DNA of 64,000 nucleotides from Halorussus amylolyticus. Its GTDB lineage: Archaea > Halobacteriota > Halobacteria > Halobacteriales > Haladaptataceae. Numbering within the stretch: the stretch's first letter is position 1; each line of letters opens with the position of its first letter. A model generated the notes under the pieces. It searched no databases, had not been told where the DNA came from, and saw nothing but the letters and a program-made list of their open reading frames with translations. The DNA is taken from assembly GCF_004143485.2 (NCBI RefSeq), contig NZ_RXOB02000022.1, positions 204,199-268,198 of the forward strand. The letters are read 5' to 3'. A program made the position numbers and the translations under genes. This document shows, piece by piece, positions 33,002 to 41,716 of this stretch.

Positions 33002-34138
33002 GTGTCGAGGCGAAACGTGCTGAAAGTGGCAGGGGCATCGGTCGCAACTGCGGCCGGAAGCGGTCTGGCGGCGGCCAATCCCGACGACAGGGTCGAGGTC
33101 AACATTGGATTCGATTCCGAGCGCGGCCGACAGGCGGCGCTGAATCAAGCCGACGAGACGGTTCGGGAGTTCGATTCCATCGACGTGCTGACGCTTCGGC
33201 TTCCGAAGCAGGCCGCGACCGCACTCGAAAACCGCGGGGACGTCCGGTACGTCGAGGAGAACGGTACGATGCACGCGCTTGCCCAGACGCTTCCGTGGGG
33301 CATCGACCGGGTGGACGCCGAGATCGCACACGCTAACGGCGACACGGGCGCGGGTGCCGACATCGCCATCGTGGACTCGGGCATCGACGCCGACCATCCC
33401 GACCTGCAGGCCAACCTCGGCGAGGGCGAGGCGTTCACGAAATGCCGGGGCGGCCAGTGCAACGAGTCGTGGGACGACGACAACGACCACGGCACCCACT
33501 GTGCGGGCACCGCGGGCGCGGTAGACAACGCCGAGGGCGTCGTGGGTGTCTCGACCCAAGCCACCCTCCACGCGGTGAAAGTACTCGACAAGCGGGGCAG
33601 CGGGTCGTTCTCGGACATCGCGGCCGGAATCGAGTACGTCGCCGACCAGGGCTGGGACGTGGCGAATCTGAGCCTCGGCGCGAGCTCCGGTTCGCAGGCC
33701 ATCGAGGACGCCTGTGCCTACGCCGACGACCGGGGCGTCCTGCTCGTCGGCGCGGCGGGCGGGAGCGGCCCGTGTTCGGACGGGTGTGTCGGCTACCCGG
33801 CGGCGTACTCCGAGGTCGTGGCGGTCAGCGCGACTGACGAGAGCGACACCCTCGCGTCGTTCTCCAGCAGGGGTCCGGAAATCGAACTTGCCGCGCCCGG
33901 TGCGGACCTCCGGACGGTTAGCTCGGGCGACGGATGCGACGCCCTCAGCGGCACCTCGTACGCCGCGGCTCACGTCTCAGGCGTCGGCGCGCTCCTCGCG
34001 GGCGAGGGGTACACCAACACCGACGCGCGGGTTCGAATGCGCGACACCGCCACGGACATCGGCCTGCCGAGCGACGAACAGGGCTACGGTCTCGTGGACG
34101 CTGCGGCCGCCCTCGGTGTCGGTTCGAGCGACGAGTAA
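33002..34138 (+). CDS. Secreted subtilisin-like serine protease with altered oxyanion site
   Basis: 378-residue Tat-exported subtilase of the halolysin type. The Tat signal is SRRNVLKVAGASVATAAG. A short propeptide runs to about 100 (LPKQAATALENRGDVRYVEE), then the S8 domain: Asp in IAIVDSGIDADHPDL, His in DHGTHCAGTAGAV, Ser in SGTSYAAAHVSG. The oxyanion Asn (usual AAGN) is Gly in VGAAGGSG, so catalysis may be weak or altered. It has about eight cysteines, many for a halophile, suggesting disulfides. It lacks the C-terminal extension of classical halolysins. An in-frame ATG at 32960 would add 14 residues. A BsuPI-type inhibitor gene follows. Confidence 0.85.
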   Translation: MSRRNVLKVAGASVATAAGSGLAAANPDDRVEVNIGFDSERGRQAALNQADETVREFDSIDVLTLRLPKQAATALENRGDVRYVEENGTMHALAQTLPWGIDRVDAEIAHANGDTGAGADIAIVDSGIDADHPDLQANLGEGEAFTKCRGGQCNESWDDDNDHGTHCAGTAGAVDNAEGVVGVSTQATLHAVKVLDKRGSGSFSDIAAGIEYVADQGWDVANLSLGASSGSQAIEDACAYADDRGVLLVGAAGGSGPCSDGCVGYPAAYSEVVAVSATDESDTLASFSSRGPEIELAAPGADLRTVSSGDGCDALSGTSYAAAHVSGVGALLAGEGYTNTDARVRMRDTATDIGLPSDEQGYGLVDAAAALGVGSSDE

Positions 34139-34200
34139 TCGACTCGATTTCCACGACCGCCCTCGGAAAAGTTTTCAGCCCCCGGCGACGAAGATATACC

Positions 34201-34533
34201 ATGACGCTCCGAAGTTCGGTCACCGCGACCGTCGAGACCGACCGAGTCGAGTTCGAGTTCGAAGTCGAGAACGACGGCGACGCCCCCGAGGAAATCACGT
34301 TCCGAAGCGGCCTCTCGGCCGACTTCGCGGTGCTGGAAGATGGTACGGAGGTCTGGCGCGCGAGCGACGGCCAGATGTTCACCCAAGCGCTCCGGACCGA
34401 GACAATCGATTCCGGGGCGGTCGAGCGATTCTCGGAAGTCTGGGACGACCCCGATTCGGGGGACTACACGGTGGTCGCCACGCTGAACGCGACTGGGGAT
34501 GACGCCGAGGCGCGGACGGACTTTTCGGTGTAG
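34201..34533 (+). CDS. BsuPI-related protease inhibitor domain protein
   Basis: 110-residue all-beta protein with no signal peptide, matching the BsuPI (intracellular proteinase inhibitor) domain: FEFEVENDGDAPEEITFRSG, then DFAVLEDGTEVWRASDGQMF, FSEVWDDPDSGDYTVVATL. BsuPI from Bacillus inhibits an intracellular subtilisin. Here the gene follows a subtilase gene 62 bp downstream on the same strand, with its own TATA-like AGATATA just before the ATG. Inhibition of the neighbouring enzyme is inferred from the pairing; a mismatch in location (Tat-exported protease, cytosolic inhibitor) would fit protection before export. Confidence 0.75.
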   Translation: MTLRSSVTATVETDRVEFEFEVENDGDAPEEITFRSGLSADFAVLEDGTEVWRASDGQMFTQALRTETIDSGAVERFSEVWDDPDSGDYTVVATLNATGDDAEARTDFSV

Positions 34534-34567
34534 TCTCGCCGACTCACCTGAGGCTCGATTCCGACGT

Positions 34568-35509
34568 TTAGGCGCGTTCCGCCCGAAGCTCCTCCAACAA
34601 CTGCCCCGCCGACTTCCGAACCGCTTCGTCGCTCGACATCGAGGGTTCCCACCCGAGCGCCGACAGCTTCTCGATGGACAGACGCATCTTCGGCACGTCG
34701 CCGGTCCAGCCGCGGTCGCCGCCGGTGTACTCGTAGTTGGGGTCGAGGTCCATCTCGTCGGCCACGATGTCGGCGATGGCGTTGACCGAGGTGGTCGTGC
34801 GCGTGCCGAGGTTGTAGATGTTGAGGTCCTTCTCGGCGTTCTCGACGACGTGGCACATCGCGTCAATGCACTCCTCGACGTGGAGGTAGGATTTTTCCTG
34901 CAGGCCGTTGCCGAGAATCGTCAGGCTCTCGGGGTCGTCGAGCAGTTTCTCGATGAAGTCCGGGACGACGTTGCCGCGCTGGTGGGGACCCACGATGTTG
35001 GCGAAGCGGTACACCCACGCCTGTATCCCGTACGAGTGGGCGTACGTCGAGACGAGACCTTCGTCGGCCAGTTTGCTCGACCCGTAGATGCTGATGGGTT
35101 CGAGCGGCGCGTAGTCCTCGGGCGTCGGCATCGGGGCCTCGCCGTACACCGTCGAGGAGGAGGTGAAGGCGATGTTCTCGACGCCGACCTCGTCCATGCG
35201 TTCGAGGACGTTGTAGGTCATTCCGCCGTTCTCCTCGAACAGTCGGCGGTCGTCGTCGTAGTTGGTGTCGGTGTACGCCGCGAAGTGGAAGACGATGTCC
35301 ACGTCTTCGGTCACGACCTCGGCCACGTCGTCGGGGTCGGTCATGTCCGCGACGACGAGTTCGGCGTCGTCGGTCACGCGCTCTGAGTCGCCCTTCGAGA
35401 GGTCGTCGGCGACCACAACGTCGTTGTCCGGCGCGAGGCGCTCGGCGAGGTGCGACCCGACGAGTCCCGCCCCGCCGGTGATGACTACCCGCTTGTCGGA
35501 GAGCTTCAT
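34568..35509 (-). CDS. NAD-dependent epimerase/dehydratase
   Basis: 313-residue extended short-chain dehydrogenase that changes nucleotide sugars (UDP-glucose 4-epimerase-like). Rossmann motif VVITGGAGLVGSHLAERL at the N-terminus, Ser/Thr in TSSSTVYGEAP, catalytic YGSSK (Tyr-x3-Lys), and the NAD-binding VYRFANIVGP region are all present. The ATG at 35507-35509 gives MKLSDKRVVITGG. The product probably supplies sugars for surface glycans; the exact sugar is unknown. Confidence 0.88.
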   Translation of the reverse strand: MKLSDKRVVITGGAGLVGSHLAERLAPDNDVVVADDLSKGDSERVTDDAELVVADMTDPDDVAEVVTEDVDIVFHFAAYTDTNYDDDRRLFEENGGMTYNVLERMDEVGVENIAFTSSSTVYGEAPMPTPEDYAPLEPISIYGSSKLADEGLVSTYAHSYGIQAWVYRFANIVGPHQRGNVVPDFIEKLLDDPESLTILGNGLQEKSYLHVEECIDAMCHVVENAEKDLNIYNLGTRTTTSVNAIADIVADEMDLDPNYEYTGGDRGWTGDVPKMRLSIEKLSALGWEPSMSSDEAVRKSAGQLLEELRAERA

Positions 35510-35616
35510 GGTCGCCTCTGCGACAGTTGCGGGCAAGTGCTTTCCGGTCTCCGATACGCCCCCGCGGCCCGCGTTCGTGCGGAACGCTTATGACAATAAA
35601 TTGAATCCCTTTGGGT

Positions 35617-35847
35617 ATGGATTCGTCCACCGGCGCGGCGTCAGGTCAAACCGAAATCGAAGGCGTCCTACTCGTTTTCGTCGCCATTGCGGTCTGGCTT
35701 GCTATCGCGCTCGCCGTCAACGTCGGACAGACGGTGCTTCTTGCGGGCGTGCTGTTCGTCGGTGGCGGATATTTTCTACTACGTCTCGTGCGCGCAGTGG
35801 AACGACTCGCAGCTGCCGCCGAGCGACTGGCCGAGACGCGAGAGTGA
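35617..35847 (+). CDS. Small two-TM membrane protein
   Basis: 76-residue protein: a polar N-terminus (MDSSTGAASGQTEIEG), two adjoining membrane helices (about 18-34 and 37-55) and an amphipathic Ala/Glu/Arg tail (VERLAAAAERLAETRE). The ATG at 35617 is taken; a TTG six bases upstream is less likely. The stop codon falls inside a strong hairpin. Function unknown. Confidence 0.6.
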   Translation: MDSSTGAASGQTEIEGVLLVFVAIAVWLAIALAVNVGQTVLLAGVLFVGGGYFLLRLVRAVERLAAAAERLAETRE

Positions 35848-35871
35848 GCGACCGGCGGTCGCTCACTCTCG
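35839..35871 (+). terminator. 15-bp perfect hairpin terminator
   Basis: CGAGAGTGAGCGACC, loop GGC, exact complement, beginning in the last codons of the small membrane protein gene and followed by CATCTTTGC. It probably ends that transcript before the Trm56 gene. Confidence 0.55.
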
Positions 35872-35946
35872 CATCTTTGCGCCCGAACACGTCTGTGATT
35901 GTCGCGTTCCGAAACCCCCTAACCGCCCCGCCACCGACTACGGGGC

Positions 35947-36528
35947 ATGCAAGGCGAACCCGAAGTCGCGGTCCTCCGACTCGGCCACCGTCCCGGTCGG
36001 GACGAGCGCATGACGACCCACGTCGGCCTGACCGCGCGGGCGCTGGGAGCAGACCGCGCGATTCTGGCGGGCGACGCGAGCAAGTCGGTCGCGACAGTCG
36101 AGGACATCACCGACCGATTCGGCGGTCCCTTCGAGGTCGAACTCACCGAGAGTCCGCGGCAGGTCCTCCGGGAGTGGACGGGTCGAGTCGTCCACCTCAC
36201 GATGTACGGCGAGCGCGTTCAGGACGTGGAGGCCGAGATTCGGGCCGCCCACCGCGGAGTCGAGGGAGACGACGAGACAGACGAGGGGGACGACGGCGAA
36301 CCGATTCTGGCGGTCGTCGGCTCGCAGAAGGTGTCGTTCGACGTGTACGAGGCCGCCGACTGGAACGTCGGCGTGACGAACCAACCCCACTCGGAGGTCG
36401 CGGGACTGGCGGTGTTTCTCGACCGACTGTTCGAGGGCCGAGAGCTACACCGCGAGTGGGAGGGCGCGGATAGGCGGGTCGTTCCCGAACCGACCGGCAA
36501 GACCGTGGTTCCGACCGACGAGGAGTGA
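35947..36528 (+). CDS. trm56: tRNA (cytidine(56)-2'-O)-methyltransferase
   Basis: 193-residue SPOUT methyltransferase that methylates the ribose of C56 in the T-arm of archaeal tRNAs. Family blocks are HRPGRDERMTTHVGLTARAL at the N-terminus, VVHLTMYGERVQDV, the knotted SAM-binding region ILAVVGSQKVSFDVYEAADW and NVGVTNQPHSEVAGLAVFLD. There is a short acidic insert (DDETDEGDDG) typical of halophiles. Length matches the family. Confidence 0.92.
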   Translation: MQGEPEVAVLRLGHRPGRDERMTTHVGLTARALGADRAILAGDASKSVATVEDITDRFGGPFEVELTESPRQVLREWTGRVVHLTMYGERVQDVEAEIRAAHRGVEGDDETDEGDDGEPILAVVGSQKVSFDVYEAADWNVGVTNQPHSEVAGLAVFLDRLFEGRELHREWEGADRRVVPEPTGKTVVPTDEE

Positions 36529-36591
36529 GTCCGAATCGGTCAGAGCGCTGAACAGACAACGTATTTAATCTTCCGGACCGCCCGGAAACGC

Positions 36592-37806
36592 ATGGACTAC
36601 CGCCCGATTCCGGACGACCGAACCGAACAGTTTCGGTCGTACCTCCGGTACGCCTTCGAACCCGAACGCGGTCCGCGCGAGGACGCCGACGAGGACGAGG
36701 AGGACCGACCGGGCGACCCCCGCGGCCTGTTCGACGGCGACGACCTGCTCTGCGTCTGTCGTCATCATTGGTTCCGCGCTCGCCAACGCGGTCGCTGGAC
36801 CGAGATGCCCGGCCTGTCGGCGGTGGCGTCCCCGCCGGAACACCGCCGGAAGGGCCACGTCGCCCGACTGCTCGCCGCATCGCTCGAAGAGTACCGGGAC
36901 CGCGGAGACTACCTCACCGCGCTCTGGGCGTTCGAACACCCGTTCTACGAGCGACAGGGATGGGGACTCGCGAACAAGTACGCCGAGTACGAGTGTTCGC
37001 CCGACGCGCTCGCGTTCGCTCGACGCGAAGCGACCCGCATCTCGGACAGTGAGCGACCCGCCGGGGAGTTCCGACGGGTCGAGGCCGACGACTGGGCCGC
37101 CCTCGATTCAGTCCTCGCGGCCCACGACGAGCGATTCGACCTCGCTATCGACCGAACCGAGGAGTGGTGGCGAACGCGGGTGTTCGAAAGCTGGCGGTCC
37201 GACCCATACGTCTACGCGTGGGACGACGAGACGGGCGAGACTCGGGGCTACGTCGTCTACCGAGTCGAAGACGAAGCGGGCGGCAAGAAACTCGCCGCGG
37301 CCGAACTCGCCCACGCCGACCGCGAGGCCCGACTGAACCTCCTGCGATTCCTCGCCAATCACGACTCGCAGGTCGAGACCGTGCGCGTCTACGGCACCGA
37401 CGACGCTCGTCTGCTCGACGAAGTGGCCGACCCTGCGGCCGTGGACTGCGAAATCAAGCCGGGGCCGATGGTCCGTCTCGTGGACGTTCCGGCCGCAATC
37501 GAGGCGCTCGAATACCCCGGTGCGGACGGTCGGTTCGACCTCGCGGTCTCCGACCCGCTCGCGGACTGGAACGACCGACGCTTCCGCGTCGAAATCGAGG
37601 ATGGCCGAGCGACGTGCGAGATGGTGGACTCCGAAGACGCCGACGCCGAAGTCGGCGTTGCGACGCTCTCGCAACTCTACGTCGGCTACCACTCGGTCGC
37701 CGACGCCGAGGCGTTCGGCGACCTCGACGTGCGAAGTTCCGCGGCCCGCGAGACGCTCGAAGCCATGTTCCCGCCGCGGGAGGTCTTCCTCCCGGAGAAT
37801 TTCTGA
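36592..37806 (+). CDS. Eis-like GNAT acetyltransferase with SCP2-type domain
   Basis: 404-residue protein of the Eis type: two GNAT halves and a C-terminal sterol-carrier-like domain. The first half has the acetyl-CoA loop SAVASPPEHRRKGHVARLLA and the FYERQGWGLA ending. The second starts near 170 with RRVEADDW. The C-terminal region (about 300-400: RFDLAVSDPLADWNDRRFRV) is SCP2-like and ends in the EVFLPENF carboxylate. Mycobacterial Eis acetylates aminoglycosides and other amines; the substrate here is unknown. An acidic insert near 30-45 is a halophile trait. Confidence 0.85.
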   Translation: MDYRPIPDDRTEQFRSYLRYAFEPERGPREDADEDEEDRPGDPRGLFDGDDLLCVCRHHWFRARQRGRWTEMPGLSAVASPPEHRRKGHVARLLAASLEEYRDRGDYLTALWAFEHPFYERQGWGLANKYAEYECSPDALAFARREATRISDSERPAGEFRRVEADDWAALDSVLAAHDERFDLAIDRTEEWWRTRVFESWRSDPYVYAWDDETGETRGYVVYRVEDEAGGKKLAAAELAHADREARLNLLRFLANHDSQVETVRVYGTDDARLLDEVADPAAVDCEIKPGPMVRLVDVPAAIEALEYPGADGRFDLAVSDPLADWNDRRFRVEIEDGRATCEMVDSEDADAEVGVATLSQLYVGYHSVADAEAFGDLDVRSSAARETLEAMFPPREVFLPENF

Positions 37807-37896
37807 AGTTGTGGCCCGAAGTCGAGGACGTACCACTCCGAACGCCACCGACTCGAAGCGGCCAAACTCTTTACGACACGACACGAAAGGGCACCT

Positions 37897-38784
37897 ATGA
37901 GAGACGACCGCGACGACCGACGCGACCCCGAGGAACTCGACGAGCGCGTCGAGGAACTCGAAGAGAGAGTCCGGCGACTCCGGGATGAACTCGGCCGACC
38001 GCCAGAGGGACCGCTCGGCCTGCCACGCCCGCCGTCCCCGAGCGAGGTGCTGTCGTTCACGGGCGAGTACGCGATTCCGACCGCAATCGCGGTGCTCGAA
38101 GCGAACGTCCGGGCGCTACAGGCGCTCCAACAGGTGATTCGCGTCCTCGACCCCGAGCGAAGCGTCGTGGGCGAGGAGCGCGACCGACTCGAAAGTCGGG
38201 CCGCCGACGCGAGCAGGGCGACCCTCGACCGACTCGAAACCGCGCTCGAAGACGTCGAGAACGTGGTGCGCGAGTCCGACCTGCCGCGAGAGGGCGAGGC
38301 CCGCGACATCCTCGAAGACGCCCGGCGAATCAACCGCGAGATACGCGACCGGGTGGACAGGAGCAGACGGGACGCCGACGAGGCCCGGGGCCGCGAGCGC
38401 GGGCGTGGGCAGGACCGCGGGCGGGAGCAGGACCGCGACCGGAGGGACGAGGACGCACGCCAGCGTGGACGCGACGGGGAACGCGAGAATGAGTCCGACC
38501 GTGACGACTTCGAGGAGCGCAGTACCACCATCGACCTCAGCGACCCCGGCGAGGACGGGGAGGCCGACGGCGACGACGCCGTACAGGTGGACGTGGACGC
38601 CGAACTCCGGTCCATCAAGGACGAACTCGAACATCGCGACGACGATGTGACCGAGGCCGACGGAGAAGAAGTCGGGGATGGCGGAGAAGGCGAAACCGAC
38701 GGAGACGAGGGCAACGAGACTGACGCCGGTGAGGACGCCGAAGCGGACGACGAACCGAGCGACGACTCGAACGACGACGCCTAA
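37897..38784 (+). CDS. Highly charged coiled-coil protein, haloarchaeal
   Basis: 295-residue soluble protein. Residues 1-30 form a heptad-like charged helix (ELDERVEELEERVRRLRDEL). A conserved middle (45-100: VLSFTGEYAIPTAIAVLEAN) looks folded. Residues 150-200 are an Arg/Asp/Glu/Gly-rich repeat-like stretch (GRERGRGQDRGREQDRDRR), and the last 100 residues are an acidic disordered tail. I recall related haloarchaeal DUF proteins but cannot name the number. Its stop overlaps the convergent neighbour by 4 bp. Function unknown. Confidence 0.65.
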   Translation: MRDDRDDRRDPEELDERVEELEERVRRLRDELGRPPEGPLGLPRPPSPSEVLSFTGEYAIPTAIAVLEANVRALQALQQVIRVLDPERSVVGEERDRLESRAADASRATLDRLETALEDVENVVRESDLPREGEARDILEDARRINREIRDRVDRSRRDADEARGRERGRGQDRGREQDRDRRDEDARQRGRDGERENESDRDDFEERSTTIDLSDPGEDGEADGDDAVQVDVDAELRSIKDELEHRDDDVTEADGEEVGDGGEGETDGDEGNETDAGEDAEADDEPSDDSNDDA

Positions 38785-39338
38785 TTCTCGGCGATTCGCT
38801 TCCGGCCTCGAAGCCGACGGTACGCCCGAACCGGGAGCGACCGTCGCGGTCCGGTCGGTCGCCCGAGCGCCCACGCGGTCGCGGCGACGAGAACGCCGAA
38901 AGCGAACAGCGCGTAGTTCGCGGCGTCGTTGGTCGCGCGAACGAGGCCGAGCGAGTAGAGCGCGGGCGTCAGCGGGTACAGCGGCATCACGCCCCACGGA
39001 TTCAGCAGGTCCGCGAGGAGGTGGGAGACGACCGAGAACGACCCGAGGGAGAACGCCCACGTCGCGCCGAGGGCCGCCTCGCGCCGTGAGCGTCCCCACA
39101 GCGAGGTCGCCACGACCGCCACGCAGAACAGGCCGACCGCGAGCGCGAACCACAGCGTGTGGGTCACGCCCCGATGGACCACGAATTCGATTTGGCCGTC
39201 AACGTCGGGAAAGAGGGCGTACGCGAGGACGATGCCGCCGCCCGAGAGCGCGTCCCGGTCGTACCCCCGGGCCAGCAGGAGGTACCCGACCACGGCGTAC
39301 AGCGCGAGCGCCATCCCGTAGTGGCCCGGCGGAAACAT
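38781..39338 (-). CDS. YdjM/DUF457-like membrane-bound metal-dependent hydrolase
   Basis: 185-residue membrane protein of the LexA-regulated YdjM family (DUF457). It has about five hydrophobic segments and the conserved acidic/His sites: Asp in ALFPDVDGQ, His-Arg-x3-His in VHRGVTHTLWF, and His-x2-x-Asp in VVSHLLADLLNPWGV. The ATG giving MFPPGHYGMALAL is used; ten upstream codons look spurious. Enzymatic activity of this family is inferred from the metal-site pattern. Confidence 0.8.
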   Translation of the reverse strand: MFPPGHYGMALALYAVVGYLLLARGYDRDALSGGGIVLAYALFPDVDGQIEFVVHRGVTHTLWFALAVGLFCVAVVATSLWGRSRREAALGATWAFSLGSFSVVSHLLADLLNPWGVMPLYPLTPALYSLGLVRATNDAANYALFAFGVLVAATAWALGRPTGPRRSLPVRAYRRLRGRKRIAEN

Positions 39339-39440
39339 ACCGGGAACCGAACGCGGGTTCAATGTCAATCTATCGGTTTATGAGATATTCGGGGTGCGAC
39401 ACGCGAGAAGTTGATAGCTGTCGGACGCCTCCGGACGACT

Positions 39441-39692
39441 ATGCTCCCGACACCGCTGTTCGGTCCGATTCCGGGCGGGATGGAGATGATGATTATCCTC
39501 CTCATCGCGGTCCTGCTGTTCGGTGCGGACAAACTCCCGAAGTTGGCGCGCGCGAGCGGCGAGGCGATGGGCGAGTTCAAGAAGGGCCGCGAGCAGGTCG
39601 AGCGCGACATCCGCGAGGCGACCGCGACCGACCGGGACGCCGAGTTCGAAGCGAGCACCGCTGAGTTCGAGGACGAGCGCCCGAACGTCTGA
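39441..39692 (+). CDS. tatA: Sec-independent protein translocase TatA
   Basis: 83-residue TatA subunit of the twin-arginine export channel. It has one membrane helix at about 13-31 (GGMEMMIILLIAVLLFGADK), the hinge FGADKLPKLARASGEAMG, an amphipathic helix (EFKKGREQVERDIREA) and an acidic tail. The ATG at 39441 gives the normal short outside segment. TatC is not in the window. It serves exported folded proteins such as the Tat-signal products at 26.9 and 33.0 kb. Confidence 0.93.
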   Translation: MLPTPLFGPIPGGMEMMIILLIAVLLFGADKLPKLARASGEAMGEFKKGREQVERDIREATATDRDAEFEASTAEFEDERPNV

Positions 39693-40073
39693 TCACTTCG
39701 AGACCAGACCCTCGACCGTTCCTTGCAACACGACCTCACCATCCTCGTTTTCACAAACCACCGACGCCGCGAGGTCGTAGCGGTCGGCCTGCTCCTCGAC
39801 AGCCTCTATCGTCATGGTACAGACCACCGTCTCGCCCGTGTAGACCGGTCGGAGGAAGTCGAACGCCATCGACCGCCCGAGGACTTCGAGGTCGCCGCCG
39901 AGTTTGGTCGGCATCGTGGCGGTCAGCAGGCCGTGGACCAGCAGGCGGCCCTCGTCGCCGGGTTCGAGGTGGCGGGGTTGCTCGTCGCCCGAGACGTCGG
40001 CGAATGTTCGCACGTCATCGGGCGTGAAGGTGCGTTCGAAGGTTCGGGTGTCGCCTTCCGTGGGTGGCGTCAT
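39693..40073 (-). CDS. MaoC-like (hotdog) dehydratase
   Basis: 126-residue hotdog-fold protein of the MaoC type. The motif FADVSGDEQPRHLEPG replaces the classical D-x4-H hydratase pair (Asp in GDEQPRH, His two residues later) and LLVHGLLTATMP is the conserved helix. It lies just downstream of a DUF35 gene and a thiolase gene on the same strand (15 bp gap), suggesting fatty-acid, isoprenoid or CoA-ester metabolism. It abuts the tatA stop. Confidence 0.8.
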   Translation of the reverse strand: MTPPTEGDTRTFERTFTPDDVRTFADVSGDEQPRHLEPGDEGRLLVHGLLTATMPTKLGGDLEVLGRSMAFDFLRPVYTGETVVCTMTIEAVEEQADRYDLAASVVCENEDGEVVLQGTVEGLVSK

Positions 40074-40088
40074 GGTCGATTTTCGTAG

Positions 40089-40463
40089 TCACGCCGGTTC
40101 GAACCGATAGCCGTCCCACTCCTGACTCTCCTTCTCTCGAATCCCGGCGTCGGGGTCGCGAAGTTCCTCGGCGTAGACGGGTCGCACTTCGTCGCCGATT
40201 TCGACTTCCTCGCCCTCGACCACCTGCCCAATCGCGCGAACGGATTCTCCGTCCGCGGAGAACTCCACGATGGCGAGGGTGTTCGGCTGTCGAACGCCGG
40301 GTGGGGTCGCGGTGCTGGTCGTCCACGTCACGACCTCTCCGATTTCCTCGGCGAGGTCCACGGTTTCGTCCTGTGCTTCGCCGCACTCCGGGCAGAGTTC
40401 GTGTTCGGGGTACGTCAGGTGGCCGTTCTGACAGCGGTAGGCGTTCAGCGTCATCTTAGGCAT
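40089..40463 (-). CDS. DUF35/OB-fold acyl-CoA-associated zinc protein
   Basis: 124-residue protein with an N-terminal zinc ribbon (RCQNGHLTYPEHELCPECGE: Cys-x~13-Cys-x2-Cys) and a C-terminal OB-fold (VVTWTTSTATPPGVRQPN to GDEVRPVY). DUF35 proteins bridge thiolase and HMG-CoA synthase in archaea and help pass acetoacetyl-CoA. The start is either the ATG at 40463, overlapping the thiolase stop by 8 bp, or the ATG at 40454. The gene follows a thiolase gene, as expected. Confidence 0.85.
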   Translation of the reverse strand: MPKMTLNAYRCQNGHLTYPEHELCPECGEAQDETVDLAEEIGEVVTWTTSTATPPGVRQPNTLAIVEFSADGESVRAIGQVVEGEEVEIGDEVRPVYAEELRDPDAGIREKESQEWDGYRFEPA

Positions 40464-41613
40464 CCTCCAGAATCGTCGTGGTCACGCAGTTGCCGAACCC
40501 GCCGACGTTGCAGGCCAGACCGACCTCGGCCTCGACCTGCCGCGGTCCGGCGTTCCCGAGCAACTGCTGGTGTAGTTCGTACGCCTGTGCGATTCCGCTC
40601 GCGCCGAGCGGGTGGCCCTTCGACTTGAGGCCGCCCGAGGTGTTGATGGGCAGGTCGCCGTCTCGGTCGGTGACGCCCTCCTCGACCGCTTTCCAGCCCT
40701 CCCCCTGTTCGAAGAAGCCGACCGCCTCGCTCTGGAGGAATTCGAGGATGGTGAACATGTCGTGGAGTTCCGCCACGTCCACGTCGTCAGGGCTTCTGTC
40801 GGCCATCTCGTAGGCCTGCTCGGAACTCTCGACCGCGCCGCCCATCACCGTCGGGTCGTCGCGCTCGTGGACGACGTGGGTGTCGGTCGCGCCGCCGATT
40901 CCGGCGACGACGGTGTACTCGTCCTCGGGGACGTGGTCCTCGGCCACCGACTCCGGACAGAAGAGAAGCGCCGCGCTCCCGTCCGTGATGGGGCAGAAGT
41001 CGTAGAGACGCAGCGGGTCGGCCACGATGGGCGAGTCCATCACGGTCTCCAAATCGACTTCCTTCCGGAACTGGGCGTGGGGGTTGTCGAGTCCGTTCTT
41101 GTGGTTCTTGACCGCGACCTTCGCCAGACTCTCGCGGGGCGCGTCGTACTCGTGGAGGTAGCGCCGGGCCGTGAGACCCGCGAAGCTCGGCAAGGTCACG
41201 CCGTGTTTGTACTCCACGGGATGCGTGAGCGAAGCTATAACGTCGGTCGCCTCCGCGGTACTCCGGTGGGTCATCTTCTCGCCGCCGACCAGTAGGGTCA
41301 TCTCTGAGGCTCCCGACGCCACCGACTGCCACGCGGCGTAGATGCCAGCGCCGCCCGAGGCGGAGGTCTGGTCCACGCGCTGGGTGTAGGCTGGGAGTGC
41401 GCCGAGGTCGTGGGCCAGCGCGTTCGGCACGCCGGTCTGCCCCTCGAACTCGCCGCTCGCCATGTTCGAGACGTACAGGTGCTCCACGTCGTCGGGAGCC
41501 ACGTCGGCGTCGGCGAGGCACTCGCGCCCGGCCTGCGCGAGCAGGCCGCGCACCCACGCCTCGCGCTTTCCGAACTGCGTCATCGAGGCTCCGATGATTG
41601 CAACACGGTCCAT
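40456..41613 (-). CDS. Thiolase family protein with Ser in the nucleophile position
   Basis: 385-residue thiolase-like protein of the archaeal/SCP2 type. It shares the overall thiolase plan with the paralogue at 59372 (AVKNHKNGLDNPHAQFRKEV, CPITDGSAALLFCPE) and has the catalytic His in GGLKSKGHPLGASG. Where the paralogue has ESACASSG, this one has DQTSASGGAG, so the loaded Cys is Ser. A Cys remains in LACNVGGFGNC. It may be a weak or condensing-deficient thiolase, or bind CoA esters. It is first in an operon with DUF35 and MaoC genes. Confidence 0.85.
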   Translation of the reverse strand: MDRVAIIGASMTQFGKREAWVRGLLAQAGRECLADADVAPDDVEHLYVSNMASGEFEGQTGVPNALAHDLGALPAYTQRVDQTSASGGAGIYAAWQSVASGASEMTLLVGGEKMTHRSTAEATDVIASLTHPVEYKHGVTLPSFAGLTARRYLHEYDAPRESLAKVAVKNHKNGLDNPHAQFRKEVDLETVMDSPIVADPLRLYDFCPITDGSAALLFCPESVAEDHVPEDEYTVVAGIGGATDTHVVHERDDPTVMGGAVESSEQAYEMADRSPDDVDVAELHDMFTILEFLQSEAVGFFEQGEGWKAVEEGVTDRDGDLPINTSGGLKSKGHPLGASGIAQAYELHQQLLGNAGPRQVEAEVGLACNVGGFGNCVTTTILEDA

Positions 41614-41716
41614 ACGAGGGCGAATGTAGAGTGTGGCTTTATAATTCGGGGTTGGTGACCGAGCGACACGTCAGCGAAACGCATATTATCGACCCGGGAG
41701 CATCGCCACGTGAACC

